Assembly: GCF_026262505.1 (NCBI RefSeq)
Contig: NC_067203.1
Span: 2,418,001-2,482,000, forward strand
DNA: 64,000 nt
Direction: 5' to 3'
From: Trichomonas vaginalis G3
Taxonomy: Eukaryota; Parabasalia; Trichomonadida; Trichomonadidae
Part shown: positions 21,013 through 31,371 of the stretch, piece after piece
Position numbering within the stretch: the first letter of the stretch is position 1
How the letters are laid out: every line of letters starts with the position of its first letter
Notes under the pieces: generated by a model
Told to the model about the DNA's origin: nothing
Database searches by the model: none
The model's input: only the letters and a program-made list of their open reading frames with translations
Made by a program: the position numbers and the translations under genes

Positions 21013-22388
21013 ATGTTGGACCTTTACAATACATTCATTACGTATAAAATGGAAGGTCAATTTATTGCAGATAAAGAAATTGGTTCAGGTTCCAATAAAA
21101 CAAACCCACCAGGATTTTGGATTGGTTTCGATGACGCTTTCTATGCAGTTGCTGGATATCAAATCCTTGCAAATGGTCGTATCGTATATTCTCAAGACAA
21201 CGCAAGAGAAGAAGCATATATAACTTCAAACTCACAAACTACCGAACAAATAAAGAAAGTAGATGTTTTCTCAAAGACTCGACATAAAGATGTATGGAGT
21301 CATTCGGGAACATGCAGAACAGGACAAATTGTTAGTGGTCCAATTACAGCAGGAAAATCATTTGATTTTAAGCTTCGTTTAAGAATTCCTGTTAGAAGAT
21401 TCCTTCCATTAGAAGCTATTCGATTTATTCCAGCTTTTGCAGGAAACATTCAGCTTAAAGTAAAGTTCAGTAGCGACGCCTTACAATGCACATCTATATC
21501 TGTAAATGATATCATTGCTTTCAATCCAACTCTTAAAGTTGCATTTGCTTCAGATTCAAATCCACCGACAAATAAATTTGTTCCATGGAATGAACCATTC
21601 ACTATGATAACGAAGTCAGTAGAAGCTAGTGGAACAGTTACTATTACAACTGTAACCCAGCAACTATTTCGAACAAAGATGGATTTTAATGAATGTTTCA
21701 TTCATCCAAAGTCATTCTCTTTAGACCCTAACATTTATACAGAACTTGTAGAACATTATACAAACGAGGCTTTATGTTTTCCTGTTAAAGTTATGGATTG
21801 GATTCCTATGGACGGTTCATTCTCAAAGAATACAGATAGTTCAAGTGCAACATTTACAGCAGCTTATACGCCTATTAATGTTAAAAGTATTTGGGCACTA
21901 TTTAGAAAGAAAGACAACTATTATGTTAATTTTGAGAACCCTAAGTTTAAATATTTTCAGCTTTCCATGGGAGCTTATGGAAATATGCCTGCAGAACCTG
22001 AAAAATCATATGGACCTGTATTTTATGAAATGGTTGCGAACGCTTGCAATACAAACAATGATATGATAGGATTTAATGAAGATGTTATGAGTCATTGGTG
22101 GATGATGGTAGTGTGGAACATAAATGGGATAGCTATGACAACACACATTTCTTATGTGGTTTTCCAACAGAAGTGGACTTTTGCTTCCAGCAAGGTCAAC
22201 CATCTACTGCTCCAATAACATACAAATTGTCTGTTAAAGGACCTATTGAACTAGCAACTGAAAACGTACCAAAGCCACTTATTGGATTTATGAGGGATTG
22301 TTGCTTTGCAATACAAGTAAGACAGTCAGGCATACCAATAATAAGACTTGACGACTATAACTTAGCAACTGACGACGGTGAGGAATAA
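21013..22388 (+). pseudogene. Putative major capsid gene, copy 2 (broken)
   Basis: Second tandem copy of the capsid gene, nearly identical to copy 1 from the unit boundary onward. It carries about one break. The following genes are repeated in the same order and spacing. Confidence 0.6.
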
Positions 22389-22418
22389 AGGATGAACGTT
22401 TATTTTTAAAGCTTATAA

Positions 22419-22877
22419 ATGAGTTCTTCATCAAGCTCTCGTGAACCTTCACCATCTATGAAACAAACTTTACCAAACGATTATGGAGCACCTATTGAAT
22501 ATTTCTTACGAGCTGCACAATGGCAAAGAGCAGTCTCACCAAGGTTAGGTGTTCCACCAGCTCCTGTCAAAAATAGCATTTGGTCAAGTCCTTATATAAA
22601 ATATGGTCTCCCACTAGGTTTGCTAGCTACAGCAGGAGCAGTTATGATGTTGAAAAGAAATAAAGCAAATGTTGTAAATAATACTGAAGTAGCTGAAGTT
22701 AAACAAACTCCAACACCTTCGCCAAAACCAACGCCTTCACAAACAACACCTTCAATGACTCCTGAACCTATGGAAGTACAAACTCCTGTTCAAAAGTCAA
22801 CTCCTAAACCGACTCCAACATTTAAACCAGAACCTACTCCTCAAATAAATCGTAAAACTCCTGCGTTTCCTTACTGA
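22419..22877 (+). CDS. Single-pass membrane protein, copy 2
   Basis: Translates to the same 152 residues as the gene at 19608-20066, including the hydrophobic span and T-P-x-P tail. Lack of divergence implies very recent duplication, gene conversion or an assembly artefact. Confidence 0.65.
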   Translation: MSSSSSSREPSPSMKQTLPNDYGAPIEYFLRAAQWQRAVSPRLGVPPAPVKNSIWSSPYIKYGLPLGLLATAGAVMMLKRNKANVVNNTEVAEVKQTPTPSPKPTPSQTTPSMTPEPMEVQTPVQKSTPKPTPTFKPEPTPQINRKTPAFPY

Positions 22878-22925
22878 AAAAATAACGTTATTTTTATTTA
22901 ATATTAAAATTTTTATTTGATTGAA

Positions 22926-23162
22926 ATGACAAATAAAGTCACTGAAGCAATGAAACAAAAGTTTTTGGTAGAATACATTAAATCAGGAACTATTCCAGAA
23001 GGTTTTTACATTCATACTATGAAGGATGGTAGAGTTCAGTTTAGAAAGATAAAGCAACCATTAGATAAAGAAGGAATTTTGAGAAAGATTAAACTTCATG
23101 AGGACAACATTGCTGAACTTAGGAAGAAGTTAGAAGAGTTGGAGAAAGGAAGAGAGTTATAA
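22926..23162 (+). CDS. Small coiled-coil protein, copy 2
   Basis: Seventy-eight residues, differing from copy 1 at one N-terminal residue (MTNKVTEAM against MTTKVTEAM). Followed by a GGTGA block at about 23180-23226. Confidence 0.6.
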   Translation: MTNKVTEAMKQKFLVEYIKSGTIPEGFYIHTMKDGRVQFRKIKQPLDKEGILRKIKLHEDNIAELRKKLEELEKGREL

Positions 23163-23179
23163 AGCAATGAATTCAAGTG

Positions 23180-23226
23180 GGTGAAAAAAGAGGTGAGAAA
23201 ACAGGTGAGATCTCACCACTTCACCT
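23180..23226. repeat. GGTGA palindrome block, unit 2
   Basis: Same block as 20367-20413, shifted by one tandem unit (palindrome at about 23203). Confidence 0.85.
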
Positions 23227-23314
23227 AAATTTATTTTTGTGCTATGTTTTCATACGTGTGAGGGTGGTGATATCATTTATTTTTAAGTTCATTTTTTATT
23301 TTATTTTTATATAA

Positions 23315-23641
23315 ATGACGAAAACTATTGAGATAACAAACTACAACGGTCATGAGTTCAAGAATTTGTTCTTCGTTCCTCGTGAAAATACATTCTATCA
23401 GATACGAGGGAGAAAGGGTAAAGTTAGTTTGAGCGTTTATGACAACAAACATAATGGGAGATATATAAAAGCAATAGATACAAATGGTAAGCGTGTTTCA
23501 TTAGCTTTGTCAAAACTTACTAACATTTATTTTGACAGTGACTTTGACTCTGACGATTGGAGTGACAGCAGCGATACTGAAGAATATGAACTATTGTGTG
23601 AAGCACAGCAATGGGAAGCGCTGCAATACTTTTGTAAATGA
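23315..23641 (+). CDS. Acidic-tailed accessory protein, copy 2
   Basis: Identical in translation to 20502-20828 and in the same position between the GGTGA and GTTAGTGAAGTC blocks. Confidence 0.55.
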   Translation: MTKTIEITNYNGHEFKNLFFVPRENTFYQIRGRKGKVSLSVYDNKHNGRYIKAIDTNGKRVSLALSKLTNIYFDSDFDSDDWSDSSDTEEYELLCEAQQWEALQYFCK

Positions 23642-23750
23642 GAACATTAGTGGGAACGTTAGTGAGAACGTTTATTTTTTCATTAGTGAAGTCGTTAGTG
23701 AAGTCATTAGTGAAGTCATTTATGTGTCAGATGGTTTTGTAAATATTTAA

Positions 23751-23799
23751 GGTTAAGTTGGGTAAGGTGGAACGCAGTGCCGCCGTACCCAAGTTAACC
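23751..23799. repeat. Stem-loop at the joint of tandem units 2 and 3
   Basis: Same sequence as 20938-20986; the third tandem unit starts about eight bases after its right arm. Confidence 0.75.
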
Positions 23800-23825
23800 A
23801 TACTAACTCACCTCCTGGTGAAAAT

Positions 23826-25202
23826 ATGTTGGACCTTTACAATACATTCATTACGTATAAAATGGAAGGTCAATTTATTGCAGATAAAGAAATTGGTTCA
23901 GGTTCCAATAAAACAAACCCACCAGGATTTTGGATTGGTTTCGATGACGCTTTCTATGCAGTTGCTGGATATCAAATCCTTGCAAATGGTCGTATCGTAT
24001 ATTCTCAAGACAACGCAAGAGAAGAAGCATATATAACTTCAAACTCACAAACTACCGAACAAATAAAGAAAGTAGATGTTTTCTCAAAGACTCGACATAA
24101 AGATGTATGGAGTCATTCGGGAACATGCAGAACAGGACAAATTGTTAGTGGTCCAATTACAGCAGGAAAATCATTTGATTTTAAGCTTCGTTTAAGAATT
24201 CCTGTTAGAAGATTCCTTCCATTAGAAGCTATTCGATTTATTCCAGCTTTTGCAGGAAACATTCAGCTTAAAGTAAAGTTCAGTAGCGACGCCTTACAAT
24301 GCACATCTATATCTGTAAATGATATCATTGCTTTCAATCCAACTCTTAAAGTTGCATTTGCTTCAGATTCAAATCCACCGACAAATAAATTTGTTCCATG
24401 GAATGAACCATTCACTATGATAACGAAGTCAGTAGAAGCTAGTGGAACAGTTACTATTACAACTGTAACCCAGCAACTATTTCGAACAAAGATGGATTTT
24501 AATGAATGTTTCATTCATCCAAAGTCATTCTCTTTAGACCCTAACATTTATACAGAACTTGTAGAACATTATACAAACGAGGCTTTATGTTTTCCTGTTA
24601 AAGTTATGGATTGGATTCCTATGGACGGTTCATTCTCAAAGAATACAGATAGTTCAAGTGCAACATTTACAGCAGCTTATACGCCTATTAATGTTAAAAG
24701 TATTTGGGCACTATTTAGAAAGAAAGACAACTATTATGTTAATTTTGAGAACCCTAAGTTTAAATATTTTCAGCTTTCCATGGGAGCTTATGGAAATATG
24801 CCTGCAGAACCTGAAAAATCATATGGACCTGTATTTTATGAAATGGTTGCGAACGCTTGCAATACAAACAATGATATGATAGGATTTAATGAAGATGTTA
24901 TGAGGTCATTGGTGGATGATGGTAGTGTGGAACATAAATGGGATAGCTATGACAACACACATTTCTTATGTGGTTTTCCAACAGAAGTGGACTTTTGCTT
25001 CCAGCAAGGTCAACCATCTACTGCTCCAATAACATACAAATTGTCTGTTAAAGGACCTATTGAACTAGCAACTGAAAACGTACCAAAGCCACTTATTGGA
25101 TTTATGAGGGATTGTTGCTTTGCAATACAAGTAAGACAGTCAGGCATACCAATAATAAGACTTGACGACTATAACTTAGCAACTGACGACGGTGAGGAAT
25201 AA
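23826..25202 (+). CDS. Putative major capsid gene, copy 3
   Basis: A single open frame of 458 residues covers the part of the capsid gene that lies within the tandem unit, beginning MLDLYNTFITYKMEGQF. It contains the same strand-rich halves as copy 1. It depends on whatever start the joint sequence provides; no separate promoter motif is evident just upstream. Confidence 0.6.
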   Translation: MLDLYNTFITYKMEGQFIADKEIGSGSNKTNPPGFWIGFDDAFYAVAGYQILANGRIVYSQDNAREEAYITSNSQTTEQIKKVDVFSKTRHKDVWSHSGTCRTGQIVSGPITAGKSFDFKLRLRIPVRRFLPLEAIRFIPAFAGNIQLKVKFSSDALQCTSISVNDIIAFNPTLKVAFASDSNPPTNKFVPWNEPFTMITKSVEASGTVTITTVTQQLFRTKMDFNECFIHPKSFSLDPNIYTELVEHYTNEALCFPVKVMDWIPMDGSFSKNTDSSSATFTAAYTPINVKSIWALFRKKDNYYVNFENPKFKYFQLSMGAYGNMPAEPEKSYGPVFYEMVANACNTNNDMIGFNEDVMRSLVDDGSVEHKWDSYDNTHFLCGFPTEVDFCFQQGQPSTAPITYKLSVKGPIELATENVPKPLIGFMRDCCFAIQVRQSGIPIIRLDDYNLATDDGEE

Positions 25203-25232
25203 AGGATGAACGTTTATTTTTAAAGCTTATAA

Positions 25233-25691
25233 ATGAGTTCTTCATCAAGCTCTCGTGAACCTTCACCATCTATGAAACAAACTTTACCAAACGATTATGG
25301 AGCACCTATTGAATATTTCTTACGAGCTGCACAATGGCAAAGAGCAGTCTCACCAAGGTTAGGTGTTCCACCAGCTCCTGTCAAAAATAGCATTTGGTCA
25401 AGTCCTTATATAAAATATGGTCTCCCACTAGGTTTGCTAGCTACAGCAGGAGCAGTTATGATGTTGAAAAGAAATAAAGCAAATGTTGTAAATAATACTG
25501 AAGTAGCTGAAGTTAAACAAACTCCAACACCTTCGCCAAAACCAACGCCTTCACAAACAACACCTTCAATGACTCCTGAACCTATGGAAGTACAAACTCC
25601 TGTTCAAAAGTCAACTCCTAAACCGACTCCAACATTTAAACCAGAACCTACTCCTCAAATAAATCGTAAAACTCCTGCGTTTCCTTACTGA
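25233..25691 (+). CDS. Single-pass membrane protein, copy 3
   Basis: Third identical translation of the 152-residue protein, 30 bp after the capsid frame. Confidence 0.65.
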   Translation: MSSSSSSREPSPSMKQTLPNDYGAPIEYFLRAAQWQRAVSPRLGVPPAPVKNSIWSSPYIKYGLPLGLLATAGAVMMLKRNKANVVNNTEVAEVKQTPTPSPKPTPSQTTPSMTPEPMEVQTPVQKSTPKPTPTFKPEPTPQINRKTPAFPY

Positions 25692-25739
25692 AAAAATAAC
25701 GTTATTTTTATTTAATATTAAAATTTTTATTTGATTGAA

Positions 25740-25976
25740 ATGACAAATAAAGTCACTGAAGCAATGAAACAAAAGTTTTTGGTAGAATACATTAAATCAG
25801 GAACTATTCCAGAAGGTTTTTACATTCATACTATGAAGGATGGTAGAGTTCAGTTTAGAAAGATAAAGCAACCATTAGATAAAGAAGGAATTTTGAGAAA
25901 GATTAAACTTCATGAGGACAACATTGCTGAACTTAAGAAGAAGTTAGAAGAGTTGGAGAAAGGAAGAGAGTTATAA
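25740..25976 (+). CDS. Small coiled-coil protein, copy 3
   Basis: Seventy-eight residues; differs from copy 2 by one conservative change in the coiled coil (AELKKKL against AELRKKL). Followed by a GGTGA block that varies slightly from the other two. Confidence 0.6.
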   Translation: MTNKVTEAMKQKFLVEYIKSGTIPEGFYIHTMKDGRVQFRKIKQPLDKEGILRKIKLHEDNIAELKKKLEELEKGREL

Positions 25977-25993
25977 AGCAATGAATTCAACAG

Positions 25994-26042
25994 GGTGAAA
26001 AAACAGGTGAGAAAACAGGTGAGATCTCACCTCTTCACCTAA
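25994..26042. repeat. GGTGA palindrome block, unit 3
   Basis: AGGTGAGATCTCACCT at 26017-26032, preceded by two GGTGA(A/G)AAAACA units. Marks the left side of the slot where the accessory gene differs from units 1 and 2. Confidence 0.85.
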
Positions 26043-26129
26043 ATTTATTTTTGTGCTATGTTTTCATACGTGTGAGGGTGGTGATATCATTAATTTTTAT
26101 ATAAATGTGGGAACAAAAATAAATCATAT

Positions 26130-26564
26130 CTACTCAACAGGAATGAGACCCTTACTGACTATGTATTCGTTTAATGCTTGATGAAAACAATGGTACATAT
26201 TATCGTATGGGTATACACAGCGTCTGTTTCCATCGTCGTCGTATATGTAGAGCTCAAATCCAGTCCAACCTTCTTTTGTACAATATGTAGCTTTATTTAA
26301 GTATGCATTTATGTAGATAAGGCAATTTTCTTCATCGCTCCAGAAATAATTTTTGTTCTTTGTTGAAATAGTTTTCGTTCCTCTGCGACCATAAGGAATG
26401 TATGCAATGAACTTTGCGTCATAAGGGATTGTAATATATTCAGGGTTTCTTTCATCGTCAATGGGTCTGTCTTTGTTAAAATGCATGTTTCTCAGTTTTA
26501 CTTGAGTTTTGAATAGTTCACGGAAACGTTCTGGGAAAGAGTCATAGTAAATGTAGTCGGACAT
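26130..26564 (-). CDS. Accessory protein replacing the 108-residue gene in tandem unit 3
   Basis: The 144-residue protein begins MSDYIYYDSFPERFRELF. It is rich in aromatic and charged residues and contains FIAYIPYGRRGTKTISTKNK, a run of tyrosines and ELYIYDDDGNRRCVYPYDN. It lies on the opposite strand, in the slot between the GGTGA block and the GTTAGTGAAG block. No family is recognised, and it has no similarity to the gene it replaces. Confidence 0.6.
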   Translation of the reverse strand: MSDYIYYDSFPERFRELFKTQVKLRNMHFNKDRPIDDERNPEYITIPYDAKFIAYIPYGRRGTKTISTKNKNYFWSDEENCLIYINAYLNKATYCTKEGWTGFELYIYDDDGNRRCVYPYDNMYHCFHQALNEYIVSKGLIPVE

Positions 26565-26754
26565 GTCTTTGTAATGAAATAAAAAATTAAAAAAAATAAA
26601 AATAAGGTTATTTTTTATTTAGTGAGGACGGTAGTGAATTCGTTAGTGAAGTCGTTTATGTGTCAGATGGTTTTGTAAATATTTAAGGTTAAGTTGGTGT
26701 TATGGTTGTGTTGTAAAATATACGTTACTGGTTTCGTAAAGTGTCAAATTCACA

Positions 26755-26797
26755 TATGATGAGTAAGAAGGCGCGCAGTGCCTCCGTACCCATCATA
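26755..26797. repeat. Stem-loop before the 81-bp array (GCAGTGCC type, different arms)
   Basis: TATGATGAGTA and TACCCATCATA form the outer arms around CGCGCAGTGCCTCCG. The centre and the trailing ATACTAA match the stem-loops at the tandem-unit joints, while the arms differ and still pair. Confidence 0.65.
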
Positions 26798-26810
26798 GGG
26801 ATACTAACTT

Positions 26811-27346
26811 ACCAGGAGTTGGAACCAGATGGTCATTCCAAGAAGCAGAAGCTCAAAACGCTTGGGGTGATGAAAGATATGAAAAACTCATACCAGGAGT
26901 TGGAACCAGATGGTCATTCCAAGAAGCAGAAGCTCAAAACGCTTGGGGTGATGAAAGATATGAAAAACTCATACCAGGAGTTGGAACCAGATGGTCATTC
27001 CAAGAAGCAGAAGCTCAAAACGCTTGGGGTGATGAAAGATATGAAAAACTCATACCAGGAGTTGGAACCAGATGGTCATTCCAAGAAGCAGAAGCTCAAA
27101 ACGCTTGGGGTGATGAAAGATATGAAAAACTCATACCAGGAGTTGGAACCAGATGGTCATTCCAAGAAGCAGAAGCTCAAAACGCTTGGGGTGATGAAAG
27201 ATATGAAAAACTCATACCAGGAGTTGGAACCAGATGGTCATTCCAAGAAGCAGAAGCTCAAAACGCTTGGGGTGATGAAAGATATGAAAAACTCATACCA
27301 GGAGTTGGAACCAGATGGTCATTCCAAGAAGAAGAAGCTCAAATGT
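26811..27346. repeat. 81-bp minisatellite, about seven copies
   Basis: Units start at 26811, 26892, 26973, 27054, 27135, 27216 and 27297 and look identical until the last, which changes near 27332. It marks the right edge of recognisable element A sequence. Confidence 0.95.
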
Positions 27347-27359
27347 AAATGAGCTTGAT

Positions 27360-28407
27360 TTAAGGGTGCCCTCGTATGTACGTTTATTTGAGAGGAGGAG
27401 GATTACCCTCTCAATTTTGAGGGATTCGTTAGTTTATTTTCTCGATGAATATGCAATAAAATTTGATTTTTACCTTATCAATATACTTCATATAATATAC
27501 ACATGTTCATGTAAAAACTTTTTTCCAAAATCCTCAGGAATTAAGGGATTTTTGAATTTTAAGAATTTTTTTCGAATTTTTTCGAAAAAAAAATATTTTC
27601 AGAACAGCCTTAACGGCTAAGATTTAGGAACAATGTTAAGTATCAAAAAGAAAGGAGGTCTGATATAGACAACATATATCGTTGAAGGTTGAAAAAATCT
27701 CTAATATTTGAGCCCAAAATTTCAAATTTTAATTTTTTGAAAAAAGAGGCCACCCGTATGTACGTTTATTTGAGAGGAAGAGGATTATATTTTTGAAAGG
27801 GTGAAACATTATGAATATGTTAATTATATAATAATATGTATTATTATAAAAAGAAAAAATAAAGCACGTTAAAATTTTTCTTTCTTGATTTTTTACAAAA
27901 TCTACTTAGAATTATGCAAAATATGACTAAATAATTATAAATTTCAAGTTAAATTTTAATTTTGATAAATAATTTAAAATTCAAAATATCAAGTTCAGTT
28001 CGACTATGTATTTAGTAATTCCTCAATAAAGTGCCAAAACCCTATTAAATATATGAACATTTTCAACATTTTAATGTTTTTATTTAAAAATTTGTTGGAA
28101 TATGAGCTTCAAACAATTATTATGTAAATAAAAATAATTAAATATATGTATTTATTCGTATTACAACCGTAGTAAGTCGATTCTTCCTTTCTTCTACTGA
28201 GATTTGAATTTGATTTCGAATTGTAAAGAGATTCAAAGGGAAAATACTAGCGGATAAAAACTACCTCCATGAAAGGGTCATAATGGAGTCAAGTTGTATT
28301 TTTTGATATTTTTTGCTTTTCGAGCCTAAATAGGTAGCCAAGAAATTGCCTTAAAAATAAGGTTCTAAATTCTGAAGTTTACATGATCCTCTCGTGTGCA
28401 CCCTTAA
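27360..28407. mobile_element. Probable non-autonomous DNA transposon with TTAAGGGTGC ends
   Basis: TTAAGGGTGCCC at 27360 and its inverse (ending GCACCCTTAA) at 28407 bound about 1.05 kb of AT-rich DNA without genes. Inside each end an imperfect GAGAGGA-type sequence is repeated in inverse. A second copy of the left inner sequence (CGTATGTACGTTTATTTGAG) lies at about 27759. The TTAA and first bases match the MITE ends at 29007 and 34612, so the families may be related. Confidence 0.45.
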
Positions 28408-29006
28408 TTTTTTATCAAGAAATTTCTAAAATTTCATCAAAAACAAAATAATGTTTCTTAATATTAGATATATCCCTATTTTCAAATCACAAACAATCTA
28501 AGCTTAGATTATTTTCATTTCAACAAATTAAATACTATCGGAGTTCTTTTCTCCACTATATTTCGCGTATTTACGTTTATGAACTCTTTGTGTGAACATA
28601 TAAATAATAGTTTCGAGTTACCAATTTCAAGTAAACTGTTCAAAAAGAGGTAATATTCATATTGAGAAATGTTATCTTTTTTTAACTGAGCAAATATATG
28701 TTATGAATATTGGTAGCAAACTACGTTTAGAATAGAAAAAGAATATATATTCATCGGCGATTTAGTTACACAACTTATACAATTTCATTCCCCCCACATG
28801 TTTCACAGCTTACTCAGTATTCTTCATTACATCACATATTGATAGAATATGAAAAATATTTACTAAAAAAGTCGTTCCAAGGCTTTTAATGACTTATATA
28901 TATGGACACAGTTTATCTTGACGCAAGAATTAGATGCAAACGAGCAAGAGACATGTGATGCAGAAAAGAAATGTGCAAACTAAGATCTTAAAACAATAAT
29001 AAGTAC
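28408..29006. other. AT-rich intergenic DNA, no gene seen
   Basis: No open frame, RNA or clear repeat is recognised between the 1.05-kb element and the first MITE. Confidence 0.6.
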
Positions 29007-29151
29007 TTAAGGCTTCACTTACGCCCATCTGACTTTTATTCAAATTTTTGACAACTGGCGTGAAACATCATTGAAAATTAACCTTAAATATCTGAATTGA
29101 AGGCTATGTCATAGGGGTGTAACCCGAATTGAAGGTTAAGTGCACCCTTAA
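29007..29151. mobile_element. MITE, TTAA-bounded, copy 1
   Basis: A 145-bp element runs from TTAAGGCTTCACTTACGCCC to an end reading AAGTGCACCCTTAA. It is the inverse of the copy at 34612-34739, sharing the inner blocks TTGACAACTGGCGTGAA and ATGTCATAGGGG. It stops 108 bp before the Vps51-like start codon, so it forms part of that gene's upstream region. It carries no coding capacity. Confidence 0.75.
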
Positions 29152-29259
29152 AAAATTGGACTTCATAAAAATGCAATTTTAAATTTGTTGCGACTGTTAG
29201 TTATGTTTTCATAAAAATCTTTTGAAAAACGTATGAATTTTCATATCACAAGTCATTGA

Positions 29260-31339
29260 ATGTCAACAAATCGTCGTCTAAGACAATATTACGGACTAGA
29301 AACATCAGAAACAAACAATGAAACAGATATTGATTCTCCCAACTTCAATTCTGATAAATATTTTGCCGAAAATACGAAAAATGAATCAATTCACAACATT
29401 ATCGCAACTCAAAATCAAATCATCTCCGAGATTCGTACATATGAAAACGAGCTTCAAACTATTGTTTATGGCAACTATCAGAAGTTTTTACATGCAAATG
29501 ATGCAGTTAGTGAATTTAAAGAACAAATTGTAGATTTACGTGCACAAGTTGATCACCTCAAGGAGCATTTTACGGAAATGCAAAAGAAAAACAATGAAAT
29601 TGAAACCAAATACGGTAAAACGAAAGAAGAAGTTGTTAGTTTAACCGGCATTTCTAGACTTCTCGAAAGAGTTAAGTTCATAATGAATCTACCCAAAGAA
29701 CTTAAAAACTGTTTAAAAACAGGAAATTACAAGAAGGCTGTTAATATTTGGCTAAAAGTCGAAAAAATTCTAACAAATAACAGTAACATTCCATCATTCC
29801 AGGGTATTCATTCCACATGTACAGAAATTATGGAAAAGATAAAATCCGAAATTTCTAGCCATATGGTAAATACAGATATTTCGGTTTCTGAATCAATTGA
29901 ATATGCAATTCTTCAAGTACGTCTCGGATATTCATTACAACTTATTTGTTCTTCACTTGCTTTCCATGAATACCTTATTATTGACAACAGACTCGAAGAT
30001 GATTCTAAACCTGCCGGCCCAATTGAATTACTTGAACAAGTCGACCAACTTGCGATTCACAATGCAACAGAATTTGTTTCCCTATTCAAAGAAAAGCTTA
30101 TTCCACTGGAAAACGAGAATTCAGAAAAAATAAGCAAGGTTTTATCAGATTTTACATCAAACACATTCGAGAGAGTTTGCAAATTCGTTAGTAGTGGCGT
30201 TAATCTTACAAATCTCTCAGTAGATGACTTCTTTCCTATACTTAAACAAGTTTGATACTTTATTAACTCCGATTGCAACTTCAAAACAGCTTTCTGATTA
30301 CACACATAATGTTATTGTAAAATATATCGAGGGGGTAACAGAGAAAATCTATCAAACAACCGTAGAATTCTTAAATACAAATATTAAGTCAAATGCAGAT
30401 GATTTGTCTAAATCTGTAACAGAACCGATACTAAATCTGATTTCACAGTTTGCACCATACTCAGCAAATTACGGCGAATGCGTAATGACTCTTGCAATAC
30501 AAATTCAATTATCTCTTATCAAATTATTCGAAGTATTCAGGTCTACGCCTGGTGATGATGTACTTGCTCTCTCTAAGGTAGCTCAAAGGCTTTCTGAAGG
30601 TGAAATTAAGGGAATTTATTCAAGAATTTCTGATATCGAGCAAGGTATTCCATCTTTATCAGATGAATTAACTGTTGCAGCCAAAAGAACATCTGAGCAA
30701 TGTCTTCTTGCTTTTATCACAGCTGCAAGGCAACAAATTGACTTGCAGCTCATTAAAGACATGTCGGATTACAATTCCTACCCGGAGGAAGAACCGATCT
30801 CCCCATCTCAGGCAGCCATCAACCTAATGACTACTCTCAAAGATTACAGCCAGAGAGTTGCAGCTCTTTTCAATCCTGCCGATTATGCTGGCACTTCTTC
30901 TCCAAGAAAAACTGTTGTTTCTTCATCGAATGTAGCCACATTTAATGGTGTTCGTGATGCTAGTGATATTTCGCAGATGTTCCATCAAGCAACATTCGGC
31001 AGATTATTCCTGAATCCGAAGATTTCTATGGACCCAGCCGAAATTATCTTTTCATTGATTATTTATTCAGTGAAATCATTCCTTGAGTTTGTCAGGAACA
31101 TGACATACTCAAAGTATGGTTTTCACCAAGTCCAAGTTGACTGTTTCTGCCTATCAAACATATTCCAGTTCGTCGATAAAGTTGGATTTGAACGAATCGA
31201 CTCAGAACGAACTGGAATTGTCACATTTGTTCTTGAAGAAGCTGCATATTCAGCAGGAGACAGGACATATGATAGAGATCCCCTTCAGTTGACAGCTCTT
31301 CACTCTATTTGGGATGTTTATATGGAAAAGCATCAATAA
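29260..31339 (+). CDS. VPS51: Vps51-like subunit of the GARP/EARP tethering complex (frame change near the middle)
   Basis: The N-terminus RRLRQYYGLE is the short conserved motif by which Vps51 proteins contact a SNARE, and a coiled coil follows (residues about 65-120, SEFKEQIVDLRAQVDHLKEHF). The next stretch, LERVKFIMNLPKELKNCLKTGNYKKAVNIW, is typical of the exocyst/GARP/COG tether fold. GARP tethers endosome-derived vesicles at the trans-Golgi. The gene is read as two overlapping frames (29260-30255 and 30224-31339), so one base is gained or lost near 30230-30250: a sequencing error or a true inactivation. Together about 695 residues, near family length. A TCATT initiator-like element lies 3 bp before the ATG. 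Confidence 0.75.
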
Positions 31340-31371
31340 AAAATTATTAATAATGAAAAAAAAACGATTAT

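Larger units (their letters stand above)
18183..26690. repeat. Three tandem copies of a 2.81-kb Polinton segment
   Basis: Units begin at 18183, 20994 and 23807 and are almost identical base for base. Each holds most of the capsid gene, the TM protein gene and the 78-residue coiled-coil gene; units 1 and 2 also hold a 108-residue acidic protein gene. In unit 3 that slot (about 26090-26600) is occupied by an unrelated minus-strand gene before the common tail resumes. The joints at 20938-20986 and 23751-23799 carry a stem-loop. Confidence 0.92.
1..27350. mobile_element. Maverick/Polinton element A, broken and probably composite; left end outside the window
   Basis: Polinton hallmark genes occur together: packaging ATPase, retroviral-type integrase, protein-primed PolB, capsid-type genes and fibres. 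Two penton-like genes (1-812 and 16667-17524) suggest two elements joined or nested. Several genes read through whole, but PolB, integrase, the second fibre, a minor capsid gene, two KilA-side genes and others are broken, roughly ten or more breaks overall. The right edge is placed at the end of the 81-bp repeat array and is uncertain. The near-identical tandem units suggest recent rearrangement of an older element. Confidence 0.8.
26741..27352 (+). other. Open frame over a 27-residue repeat, coding status doubtful
   Basis: A 203-codon frame runs across the 81-bp array, repeating YQELEPDGHSKKQKLKTLG plus VMKDMKNS. A second frame over the same array is also open and reads LIPGVGTRWSFQEAEAQN plus AWGDERYEK, which has a more normal protein composition but no upstream ATG. 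Since 81 is a multiple of three, any frame without a stop in one unit stays open. Either frame could be the relic of a repeated Polinton protein. Confidence 0.35.
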
